A stretch of 64,000 nt of DNA from Rhexocercosporidium sp. MPI-PUGE-AT-0058 (taxonomy: Eukaryota; Ascomycota; Leotiomycetes; Helotiales). Shown one piece after another: positions 23,158 to 32,424 of this stretch. Made by a program: the position numbers and the translations under genes. The notes under the pieces are model-generated. The model had not been told where the DNA came from. It did not search any database and saw only the letters and a program-made list of their open reading frames with translations. Numbering within the stretch: the stretch's first letter is position 1; the number at the start of each line of letters is the position of its first letter. Where the stretch lies: positions 1,798,001-1,862,000 of the forward strand of contig JAGTJL010000012.1 in the NCBI GenBank assembly GCA_020746875.1, written 5' to 3'.

Positions 23158-24232
23158 TAGTAGTGGCAAGGGAGTTAGAGGATACATACAGGGAATGCAG
23201 TTACGATACAAGTAAGCGATGCGTCATACGTGGGGTTCATTGGACAGTGGCTTTGTACTCAAGTCTCTGAGAGATGCTTGGGGGAAGAGGTCTCCTGAGG
23301 GAAAGATGTAAGCCAATGTTTCCTTCGAGGAATGGTTTTTGCTGACGATACTAGGCTGCACCTCTGGAATACATCCATATTGATGCTCCGCATGTTTGAA
23401 GCACATTTCATACCCCAGCACATTACATTTCTCTCGGCGGCTCTATCTACACCCTCTTCACGCCCGCTCAACAAGTCGCTCGCTTATTACTCCAAGTCCT
23501 CGACTTGACAGGATATATGAGAATCGTCACTGGAATGAACTTCATCTACTTCTTTACCATGTACGAAACCTTCCATCAAGTCTGCCTCAAGGCACGGGAA
23601 AGCGAGATGGCTCGAGTCGGTCTCGTGGATCGCATGTCTGATGCATTCTCACATCGGACCATCAGGGCGAATGGGTTAGATTTCTGTGTTTTCCCTATTT
23701 CTGGAGTTGTTTATGGGACATTGCCTGCTGTTGTAGCAATGTTTTGCCAGTTTTGGAGCCTGGATCTGGTGTATAATGTTTCAACGAAGCCAACGAGGAT
23801 GCGCTTCCGTCACCATAATTTAGTATGAGAGACGCAATGGTTTTTGCATGAACGCATGAACGTATGGGCTAGAATACCCTATCTTTTGGGTTATATTAAT
23901 ACCTGCGTGATAGAATAGTACTTAATGATTAATAATTTACGAGTTGTCATGATGTCTGATAAATCGTCAATGACCTTTGCTTGACAGTCAAGATGCTGGG
24001 TTTTGCAGCCAGGCCGGCAAAGATGATAATGTATCGCATGTCCTGGTCATTGGGACATCTCACATCTTTTTTCGTCCCAAGCTAATCCCACATGGGAGTA
24101 CGTGGTGTTGATTCAAGTTCCCACGCCGTCGCTCACTGTAACATAAACAGCCCTCCTCCGCCCGCCGTGCCTCATCGGCGCGACCCCACCCAGAAATTCC
24201 AGATAGCTTATTCCAAGTAGCTTTGCAAAAAA

Positions 24233-25332
24233 ATGTTGTTCCATCGCTGTCACCTTTTACTCCCCATAGTTCTCCTCACCGCCCTCATCTTCCTTGAATT
24301 TCACATAATATCCTTCATACACCTGTTTTTCGAGCATGCCGGCATCTCAATCACGCAAGACGAGATTTTCGAAGCCTTCGTCAAAGACGCACATGCAACC
24401 GAGGATGAAAAGCGCCTACAACACATTCCTAAAATCGTCCACTAGGTTTTGCATAATTGGGCGGACCCTGGGAACGCTACTTTGCTAGCGGATTGGATGG
24501 CAGTGAGTGGGAGCTGCAAAGTTTTGAATGAAGGAGGGGAGTACATGGTACGTTTGTTGCTCCTTCGCTGAGTTATGGTGAATTATTAGGAACCGTTTCA
24601 TGTTTGATGGACTGGAAGCTAAGGATTTCGAGTAGTTGTGGACGGAGAGCTCTTGCCGGAAGTTCATTGAGGAGGAGTATCCGTGGATGCTGTCTACTTA
24701 CGATAGTTACCGCTTCCCGGTGCAAAGAGTAGATGCCGTAAGATATTTTCTATTGTTCTATTACGGAGGAATCTATTTGGACTTGGATAATGTGAGTATA
24801 GGCCCCAATAAACCAACGGCTGAATTGGAACAAAGCAATTTACAAATGCTAGGGGTGTCTTCGGAATCTAACGCCCTTACTCTATTACCCCCTTTGGACA
24901 ACAGATGGCGGTCGCGGTGCTCTCTCCAACAACATACTTGGTTCTAGTCCCGGCCACCCATTCTACACACTGCTAACAAAATCTCTCGTCACTTACAATT
25001 ATGACTACGTCTTCCCCTACATCACGATTAGCTACGCCAGCGGCCAGTGGTTCGAAACTTCCATCTGGGAGAAATATCACGCCTCGCTTCCGAAAAACGG
25101 AGTTTCTAGGGCGTTGAAAGGGTATAGAGTGATGATGGACGATAGACCGAACACTGATCCTTGGATATTTTTTACGCAGGAGAGGGGTGGAAGTTGGGTT
25201 AATTGGGATAATCACTTTTGGTTGTGAGTTGGGGATCATTTGACTTTGTTGGGTGGGTTAGGGTTTATGAGTTTTGGTGCTGTTGTGCAATGCTGCTTGA
25301 AGGCTGTGAGGAGAAGGCGAAAAAATTTCTGA
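24233..25332 (+). pseudogene. GT32-type glycosyltransferase with two nonsense codons
   Basis: Exons 24233-24547, 24636-24791 and 24853-25332 join cleanly in phase 0 (donors GTACGT and GTGAGT). An N-terminal anchor (LLLPIVLLTALIFLEF) is followed by IPKIVH, VLHNWADPGNA, RFPVQRVDAVRYFLLFYYGG and the DxD motif YLDLDN, typical of Gly_transf_sug/OCH1-like enzymes such as mannosyl-inositolphosphorylceramide synthases. TAG at 24443-24445 stands where relatives have Gln, right after IPKIVH. TGA at 25225-25227 stands where Trp is expected, before a C-terminal membrane segment (25228-25330) that still reads open. Both are transition-type changes. Everything else, including introns, is preserved, so inactivation looks recent. 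Confidence 0.78.
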
Positions 25333-25814
25333 AAGCATGGCCAAGGACTTTTGAGTAACAAGAACGAAGTTGGGGGTTGGATGATGTTTGAGGGATTGGG
25401 CTGGTAGCCGAATTTGGATCTTGGGTTGGGGAGATTTCCTGAATGTAGGGAAGCCACAGCATTTCCTTTTGAATTTGCAACATGATAGCAATTCAGATAT
25501 CGCTCTTGACTTGTATTAATTGGTTTTTTCGGTTGGGCGAAGGTGTGTTGTCTCATCAAAAAGCCTGTGCGGATGTAAACAAAGAAATCGGGACGTTTTT
25601 TGAATGCTTCTTTGTCCAAGTCTGGCCTCCTTGTTGCCCCAATATTTTTCAATTGACTATATGATGTCTTTGACTACGCTGAGTCTTACTAAGGGGTAAT
25701 TGGCATAAGAAATCACTGAACAATGCAATTGTTCAGCATATTTATCTGCGGGATCCTATCGGGTCTCATTGCTTTCCAGGTTCATCTACTAGGAATTTTT
25801 TTCCCCAATACGAC
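25333..25814. other. Intergenic region
   Basis: No coding signal on either strand. It holds the downstream flank of the GT32 remnant and the promoter side of the gene at 25815. Confidence 0.45.
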
Positions 25815-27056
25815 ATGGGCAACTTCTTTTCAGTCTTGCCGCAAGGTCAATCTAACCACTCCCGTGTGGCTTCTCTAACTCGGATTGAGAACATTCCTAC
25901 CCTCACATCATGTGAGTCAACAGGGGGGTCTCAATCCCCAATGGAGAGCACTACTATTCTCTCATTCCTTGAGTCAACAAGAGCTTACTATAGCCAAGAA
26001 GGAAACCTACCAGACCCCAGAAGTGCCGACGCTACACTCAACAGAGACATCGAGAACTACAAGTTCTATCTTGCCTCGCGAGGAGCATACCACAACCTGA
26101 GCCAGTTCCACGGACTAACTCAGCGCATCCGAGAAAGATTAGAATACGAGTTTGAACCTCCTCCTAACCAGTCTCCGCCCGATCCTACACCGAGTTTCGC
26201 GGTTTGGAGAGAGCACACCTGTAACCTCGGACCAGAATACCAATCCCCACTCATTTTTGACACATACGCCAAATGCATCGCAGGGGTTGCAAGTGTGCCG
26301 ACCATTACAGCTTATCATATGAGTCGAGAGGCTGTCGCGGAAAGAGATAGGAGATGGTTATACGGCTTGTCGGGAAGCTCTTTGGGTATTAACATACTGT
26401 CGCTACAAGTGTCTAGACTGTTGCTGCGATGGACATTCGTTCGTGCGGAGTTGGTGCCCAGCTCTGAACTCGCTAGACTGATCAGGAACATCTGTCGATC
26501 ACGCATCATCAAACTCACAATTTGGATTGTCACAGAGACAGAAATTACCCGTGAGGAACAAGATGATGTTATCTCTGATATAGAGGGCGCTAACCAGCTC
26601 CTCGATTCAGGGCTACCCCCAAATGCAGCATTAACGCCACTCCAAGTACCCATTCCATATTTATCTCTGAGTTCTCCTGCAGTTCAGATGTTGGGGGAAG
26701 CCGAGCTGCTCGATATACCTGCACCACATCAAGATTTGCGGCTGTCACCGCAGAATTTAGCCGAGGGAGGTCATGTCCAGAATATAACTACCTCGGAGCT
26801 CGTCGAGCCAGACGAGCGACCCGATCCGGCACTATTACGCCACGAATGGCAGCAGCTGGCAGAACAGGCAGAAGAAGTTCATATCCAGAATCTGACTATC
26901 TCTGAAATTTTGGATGTGTTGAGAGACGAACTGGCGCGCGACGATGCAGAAGTGTCCGATGATGAGGACGAGAATCTCCGCTTCAATAGATACCTTCATC
27001 CTCCTCGAGATGATTTCTACGATGGCTTCTCGGCCTATTTTGACTCGACGTGGTAG
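25815..27056 (+). CDS. Orphan protein with N-myristoylation-like start
   Basis: A single exon of 413 residues. The N-terminus MGNFFSVL fits the N-myristoylation pattern (Gly2, Ser6), suggesting attachment to a membrane face. The central part is helical with a moderately hydrophobic stretch (about 185-205, LYGLSGSSLGINILSLQVSRLLL). The C-terminal 110 residues are acidic and contain two similar boxes 36 residues apart, HVQNITTSEL (about 320) and HIQNLTISEI (about 356). No known domain was recognised. It stays open for 1.2 kb between two decayed genes, which argues that it is under selection. An in-frame downstream start is possible but would remove the myristoylation signal. Confidence 0.6.
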   Translation: MGNFFSVLPQGQSNHSRVASLTRIENIPTLTSCESTGGSQSPMESTTILSFLESTRAYYSQEGNLPDPRSADATLNRDIENYKFYLASRGAYHNLSQFHGLTQRIRERLEYEFEPPPNQSPPDPTPSFAVWREHTCNLGPEYQSPLIFDTYAKCIAGVASVPTITAYHMSREAVAERDRRWLYGLSGSSLGINILSLQVSRLLLRWTFVRAELVPSSELARLIRNICRSRIIKLTIWIVTETEITREEQDDVISDIEGANQLLDSGLPPNAALTPLQVPIPYLSLSSPAVQMLGEAELLDIPAPHQDLRLSPQNLAEGGHVQNITTSELVEPDERPDPALLRHEWQQLAEQAEEVHIQNLTISEILDVLRDELARDDAEVSDDEDENLRFNRYLHPPRDDFYDGFSAYFDSTW

Positions 27057-27419
27057 ACTTTAGACACTGATCTGTGTATTAACGTCTCTTCGGTGGATCC
27101 TTCCCTTCTTGTCGCTTGAAAAAACAAGTTCCAATTACAAGTACAGAATTTTGACATCCAAATGTGAGTTCATAATTCCCCAAAACTCAGGATTAATTTT
27201 CCCTTTCGGTGGTTCCGCTCTAGTCTGCGGATGTGAGCAACTGCTGCTTTAACCTGAGCTGAGGGTGAGCATACCTGAGCCAAGGGGGGGGGCAAGCCTG
27301 AGCAGATCCTGAGCATCCTAAGCACCATAATGTAAGACCCCATTTTAGCCTCCTTCGTGCCCGGTTACAGTTTCCTTACCGAATTTTACCCCAGAAATCG
27401 GTTTCTGCTCCCTTTCAGG
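27057..27419. other. Intergenic region with CTGAGC repeats
   Basis: No gene. The words CCTGAGC/CTGAGC recur about five times in 27245-27320, beside a run of nine G at 27283-27291. Confidence 0.4.
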
Positions 27420-27880
27420 TGTTCCGCCGGAGCAGTTTTTGGATCCCTCTTATGAGTATCAACTTTCTCCCAGAGTACTCTGTTTCGGCCAACATTACCT
27501 ATACTTTAACTGTAGAGATGGTGAAGTGGATGAAGGTGGTGGAGTACGAACCATATTTGACACACACCGGGCTCTATTCAAAATCAAAGGTTCCGATCCC
27601 AATCCTTCACTTGGATATATCGACGAATATTCAGAGCGGTGCGATATTATTGGCAACTCGTATTCTAGTAGACACTTCACAAAGCAAAGTGATAGGTTGC
27701 CAGCTCTTACTGGGTTTGCTACAAAATGGGAAAAATCATAAACACTGGTGGGGATAGCGACCAGTATGTTGCTCGCTTGTGGAAGAAAGATATGGCGCGC
27801 GGTTTGCTCTGGAGGTCTCAATCAAAGAGAAGTCGGACCATGGAATATACCTCCCTATCTTAGTCTGGGGCTAGTATTAT
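27420..27880 (+). pseudogene. HET-family gene remnant
   Basis: Only the second half of a heterokaryon-incompatibility (HET) protein region is left: LSPRVLCFGQHYLYFNCRDGE, YSSRHFTKQSDRLPALTGFA, then, after a frameshift near 27730, DQYVARLWKKDMARGLLWRS. In HET proteins the sequence continues to a conserved SWSWAS block; here Trp is replaced by TAG, a G-to-A change. The N-terminal HET core is absent. It is a 5'-truncated, RIP-marked remnant of a non-self-recognition gene. Confidence 0.68.
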
Positions 27881-27964
27881 TGGCTCACCCATACCATTTT
27901 CCTTCCAACAAACCCCATGGCTACGCAATATTGGGGAAGTGGGCATAAGTGCGTCTTGGGAATT

Positions 27965-27997
27965 GCACGTTGGTGGGACAGAATGTCCCCAACGTGC
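27965..27997. repeat. Near-perfect hairpin
   Basis: GCACGTTGG and GGACA pair with TGTCC and CCAACGTGC around a GAA loop, a 14-bp stem with a two-base bulge. It sits in DNA without genes, 0.1 kb upstream of a Tc1-like element, and may be a trace of an excised inverted-repeat element. Confidence 0.55.
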
Positions 27998-28112
27998 GTG
28001 ATCTCTTTGCTATTCACGACTGGAAGATGAGAAAAAGAGGAGAGTCATTGATTTGGCATGTTACGTAAATTTTAAGGCTTCTCTGTTGCATGTCCCTACT
28101 GCATTGATTCTT

Positions 28113-29628
28113 ACTGCGTGGGGTCACACGGCTCCGTTTAATCATGATATACATTAAATTCCCTTACCCTCAATACCACCATCCCTATTTTTAAACACTC
28201 GTAATTTTACGAATATTACTTCAATTAATACGAAAAGTATACCAAAATGACGCGCGCGGATTAAGGATTACGAGGAGCTTGTGAAGGCGAAGTTCTTGAC
28301 TCTTTGGAGACTCTTGAGCCGAAGACTTCGCCGGGGGAAGGAGCAGGATCCGATTGATAGTCTAGAAGATATTAAAGAGACTTTTGAAACTCTTTTTTTA
28401 TTATTCAAAAAGCGTGTACGAACTGTTTACGACGATGAATACGTTCCTGGTGCTGAATTCCTTACTCTTATAAAAGCCGGAGTTAAGTTTACTATTAATT
28501 ATTTTAAGGATCGCGGGGAAAAGGCAATTCCTTTGAATAAAGAAGACGTCTTTCTTTTCGCTAGTATATCGTACTTTATAAGTTACCGAACTTTTAAGGG
28601 CTCCTCGTCTAGTAGGCTTAATACACGAGTAGAGCTGAATCCTTTATACTAATCACGGGTTATTTCTCCCGAGAAGATACTTAAAATGGAGAAGATTGTA
28701 GAGAAGGAGGGGATTGAAGCTCGTGGGTTGACTTGGGAGTAATTAGGGAGCGAGGTTGGCTTAGATGTCGAAGGCAAGATAGTTTAAAGGGCTTTGGGAT
28801 CTTTTAAATATTATAAGTGTATTGCGTGCCGGAAAGGTTGGGTTGACGGAGATACTGTAATAAGGAGAGAAGATTACGTACGAGTGATACTTGAACGATA
28901 TTCTTATTGGTTTAATTAGAAGCACGTATGTTTCTCTAATAAAGTTCACTTTGGTTATAGATCAAAAGGACTTTTAAATATTATCCGAAAAGAAGGTATG
29001 CGCTATTGTTAGAGTTGTATATAGAATATCTAGCGGCTAAAAAAGAAGAAGGATATCGAGTAAAAGAGGGTTTACGGGTGGTCTTTTATTAGCTGGAATT
29101 ATAAAGGGCCGTTTGTTTTTTACGATAGCGGAAAGGATAATAGCAAGATGATATAACGTTATTATATTAATTAAATCCTTGAGCTTATTGTGTTGTCGTG
29201 GATTGAGGCAGGAGAGAAGTTTGTGTTAGAAGAAGATGGAGATTTAGGTTACGGACTTTCGCTTTCTAATATCGTGCGCATTTGGAAAGAGCGTAATAGT
29301 CCTATAAGTTATTTTAATTACACTAATTCTCCTGATTTCTTTCTTATCGAGAATGTATAGTCAGTTCTAAGGGCGTGCGTACGTAAGATGCTTTATTAGG
29401 ATGAAAAGTTCATTAAGGAGTTGATATTAAAAGGGTGGGTCGAGTTGCTGTAAAATTATATTAATCTCTAAATCAAAACTATTATAGACTGATATAAAGC
29501 ATGTATCGCTGGATATAGCTAAATGATTGCTTATTAAATTTGTATATATATTATTTTTAATTAGTTGTAAATAAGGGAAATTTCGCTTGTTTTGGTGTAT
29601 CACGATTAAACGAAGTCGCGTGGGGGTC
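28113..29628 (+). mobile_element. Tc1-like transposon, RIP-mutated
   Basis: Imperfect terminal inverted repeats share CGTTTAATC(A/G)TGATA (left about 28134, right about 29595). A full-length decayed transposase reads along the plus strand from about 28258 to 29530. It has a helix-turn-helix-like N-terminus (KDYEELVKAKFLTLWRLL), GWSFISWNYKGPFVFYDSG, EEDGD and NSPDFFLIENV, where relatives have SPIENVW. Stops occur at positions expected to be Trp or Gln. Boundaries are good to about 10 nt. Confidence 0.75.
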
Positions 29629-29635
29629 TAAGTTA

Positions 29636-29900
29636 ACACCCCTGGAAGTGGGCACCCTCTCTTATGCACTTGGTCTCCACCCCACCACCCGCTTTTATTT
29701 TTTAATAATTATTTTAATTCTTAATAGATTCCTTTAAGACTTGGAATACAGCACGACGTCATCATGAAGCCTTCATACAACGAACAAGCTGTCCAAGAAG
29801 CTTAAATGCTATTAAAAAACATGAGAGGTTCATTGAAAAGTTGTAAACAAAAGGAAATGGGTTGCTTAGCACGCATTGCTAGCGATTTTGGCGAAAGAAG
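29636..29900 (+). mobile_element. 5' end of a Fot1/pogo-type element
   Basis: ACACCCCTGGAAGTGGGCAC at 29636, preceded by TA, is the same terminal sequence as the element at 53530. About 130 nt further on, MKPSYNEQAVQEA followed by a frameshift resembles the start of Fot1/pogo transposases. No opposite end was found, so the copy is truncated. It lies within 10 nt of the preceding Tc1-like element. Confidence 0.6.
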
Positions 29901-30610
29901 CACTAATCTAGATCACGGGCTGACTCGAGTGAAGACTTACTTTATAAGACTTATCTTCCTCATCGAAAATGTAGCTGCAGTGATCAGACTCACCGAGCGT
30001 CGAAGTATTCCATCCCATCGAGCTCGTCCTAGATATCACGCTCTTCAAATATTTCTGACTGATCTAAATGAGTCTAGCTTCGAGGCACCTACTTAGATTC
30101 TCCTAGTCAGATATATCGAATTCGCCCTTTGCCTAAACAATGCTAGATTTCCACTCATCGCAGGTCTCATCCCGAGGCACACGCCCGAGTCCGTCACCCC
30201 AAGTGGACCCATCATATATCTCCACTCATCGTAAGACTCATCCAGATTTCGAAACATGAGAGGGTCACCCTCAGCTTGAGCCATTTCACATCTTCACTCG
30301 GCGTGAAGATCCTCGAGAGTCAGAGCTTTGAGATGCTCAGCTTACCGTTAATGCTGGGCCTTCCTAGCAAGCTAAACTTATTGCCTTTCGCATCGCTTTT
30401 GTGGCGTACTCTTCTCACCTCTACATAAGCAGGTTCTGTAGACCGTATTTATCTATCCGTGATTTCTTTTCGGGGGTGAAGAGCTCTACAGTCAGCGTGG
30501 AAAATGAGTATTCAAAAGATGTTGTGGAAGGGAAAACACCAAACACACAACAAGAGGGTAGCAGAGCAAGTGCCGGAGGGTAAACGTAAGGAATATCCAT
30601 TTGACGAATA
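29901..30610. other. Unassigned DNA between transposons
   Basis: No gene supported. A short imperfect repeat of CCACTCATCGCA/TAGACTCATC lies at 30148-30245. Open frames are under 100 codons and featureless. Confidence 0.4.
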
Positions 30611-32424
30611 ACGTCCCACCCCACCATTCCGCCCACCTCGCGTAATATCAGCACTTTCTATTCAATACTTAATAATTCTATTCTACATTAACTTCTATAC
30701 AAGATTTTATAAAGTCAGAATCTCCTTCTGATTCTGGTTCCATAAATATAATTTAACGATCCCCAGCCGCAATTTGAGCCGCCTGAATAGCACGTACTAT
30801 CGTAAACTTAGAATTTAAGTTAGTTTAGACTTTCTTCCTTTCCTTAGCTTTAATTACTTTAATCGCTCTTCTAACTTTTTAATTCTCATATTTACCTTCC
30901 CTAATTCGTAATTCTTTTTATTAAATCCTTTTATAATCTTCTTAAAGAATAAACGCCACGTCGGATGCTAATTATATGATTCGCTTGCTAAAATACGTAT
31001 TTGTAAACGAAGATCTTTTGCAGCTTTAAGAGTCTATAATTAAATAGAAGTGCTAGAAAGCTCGGGAGGTGGTATTACTATTCTTTAAGACTCTTGGAGA
31101 GCCGGGGCTACCGATTTATTACTATTTTCTAATAATAATAAGCTCATTAAGGGTTTCGCTAGAGATACCGGCTATAATCCACTAGCTCTCCACTTAGATT
31201 TAATATTAAAAAAGTGATAGTATCTTAGCGTGCTTTTTAATAGCAAAACAAGAAATTACGCTTATTAATTAGTGTATAATCGATTAAAGAACTTAATTTA
31301 TACATTTCCTTCAGGTAAGCACGCTTTAACGCAAAGAAAACCGTTAAATTTAAAGGTTATAAGACGTATAACGTATATATAAGTAAATATAATAAAAATA
31401 TATTATTTTTAAAGCACTTCCAAAGGAATTCCGTAATCTCATAGCTTCCGTAGCCCTCTAAAATAAGAAGTCTTACTAAATAATCACGTGGATCCGTTTA
31501 AGGAATAAACACCTTTACTAGCTATTTAAGAGCCGTATCGTCGGTCGTTCACCTATTATCAGTTACAGTAAAGTGCCAGTCGTTAAATACGTCTAATTAA
31601 GACGGAAATTACTATTACTGCATTGATTTTCCCTTGTAAATTACAAGAGGTTATATAGAAACCCTTATAATAAAGATACACTCAATAATTAACGTCTAAG
31701 TACGTAAGCCAAGCTGTTTTCCATGAATTTTACGCTTTTTAACGTGCCTTATAATAAACTATTTAAATTATAACCTTCCATAACACCAGTTTCGTCTATA
31801 TTCCATCGTTAATTCGCTAGAATAACCTTAATAGCCGGAATCTCTAATTTTTAGAATTAAAGCTTAATAATATCGGAACAAGCGCTATTAACACGTACAG
31901 AATCGACGTATATCTGCTTCTTTATCTTTAGAATAAGATTCCGTACTAAAAATCTGGAAATCTAATGCTTTCCAAGTAATAGATAATCTCCTTAAAGAGC
32001 TAAAAGACGCTCAGCAAAAACCCTGATCTATGCATACGTAACTCTACGATCAAGAAACTCCTGAATTAAAACTTAATTAATTAATCGATTCTACACTAAG
32101 GTAAGTAGCTTTTATAAATAGCTAGCGGCTTCCTTATAAGATAACGTCGTTATATTGCGGCTACGAAAGGTAAACCTTGGAATACTTTATTCAAGCGATG
32201 CTTTTCGTAATGACTTACCGTTTGCGATCTCTGCATACGCATACATGACGTTATATTCGGTATATTAAAGCTTTATAATAAAAAGAATACGCATTCCAAA
32301 TTTGAAAAGAATTAATTAAAAAATAAAAGAGTAATTAATTATTCAAGATAGTAAGTAGGAGTGGCGGTAAGTTAAGCGAGGGTAGGCGGAATAGGGGGGT
32401 AGGCGGAACGGTGGGGTGGGACGT
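30611..32424 (-). mobile_element. Fot1/pogo-type transposon, heavily RIP-mutated
   Basis: The element begins ACGTCCCACCCCACCATTCC at 30611 and ends with its complement at 32424, with TA on both sides (30609-30610 and 32425-32426). The minus strand carries a DDE_1-type transposase remnant from about 31590 downwards: VFNDWHFTVTDNR*TTDDTAL, VKVFIP, LLILEGYGSYEITEFLWKCF (canonical LILDGHGSH) and PLNLTVFFALKRAY. Several Trp and Gln codons are stops. The 1,814-bp length is normal for Fot1. The same ends occur on the 755-bp element at 43606. Confidence 0.85.

Larger units (their letters stand above)
20840..23828 (+). pseudogene. Family 2 glycosyltransferase gene split by a transposon
   Basis: A Ser-rich N-terminal piece (20840-21019, ending SNSWDEQ) is followed in another frame by the catalytic region (about 21020-21362) with YVPPLIFDRN, GGWDAGREAIGEDLHMY (the GEDLH GT2 motif) and FSAASHSNVY. 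A Tc1/mariner element then interrupts the gene. Coding resumes at 23160 with GVRGYIQGMQ and WGSLDSGFVLK, and the C-terminal membrane region runs from about 23415 to 23828 (FFTMYETFHQVCLKARE, FCVFPISGVVYGTLPAV). Added lesions are TAA at 23213-23215, where relatives carry Gln, TAA at 23309-23311, and frameshifts near 23330 and 23410. The early catalytic third is missing. Relatives are multi-membrane polysaccharide synthases of filamentous fungi needed for hyphal surface growth. Confidence 0.8.

Noticed and set aside
24633..24635. A further TAG stop in the GT32 gene
   Set aside because: It is the acceptor end of an in-phase intron that starts at 24548.
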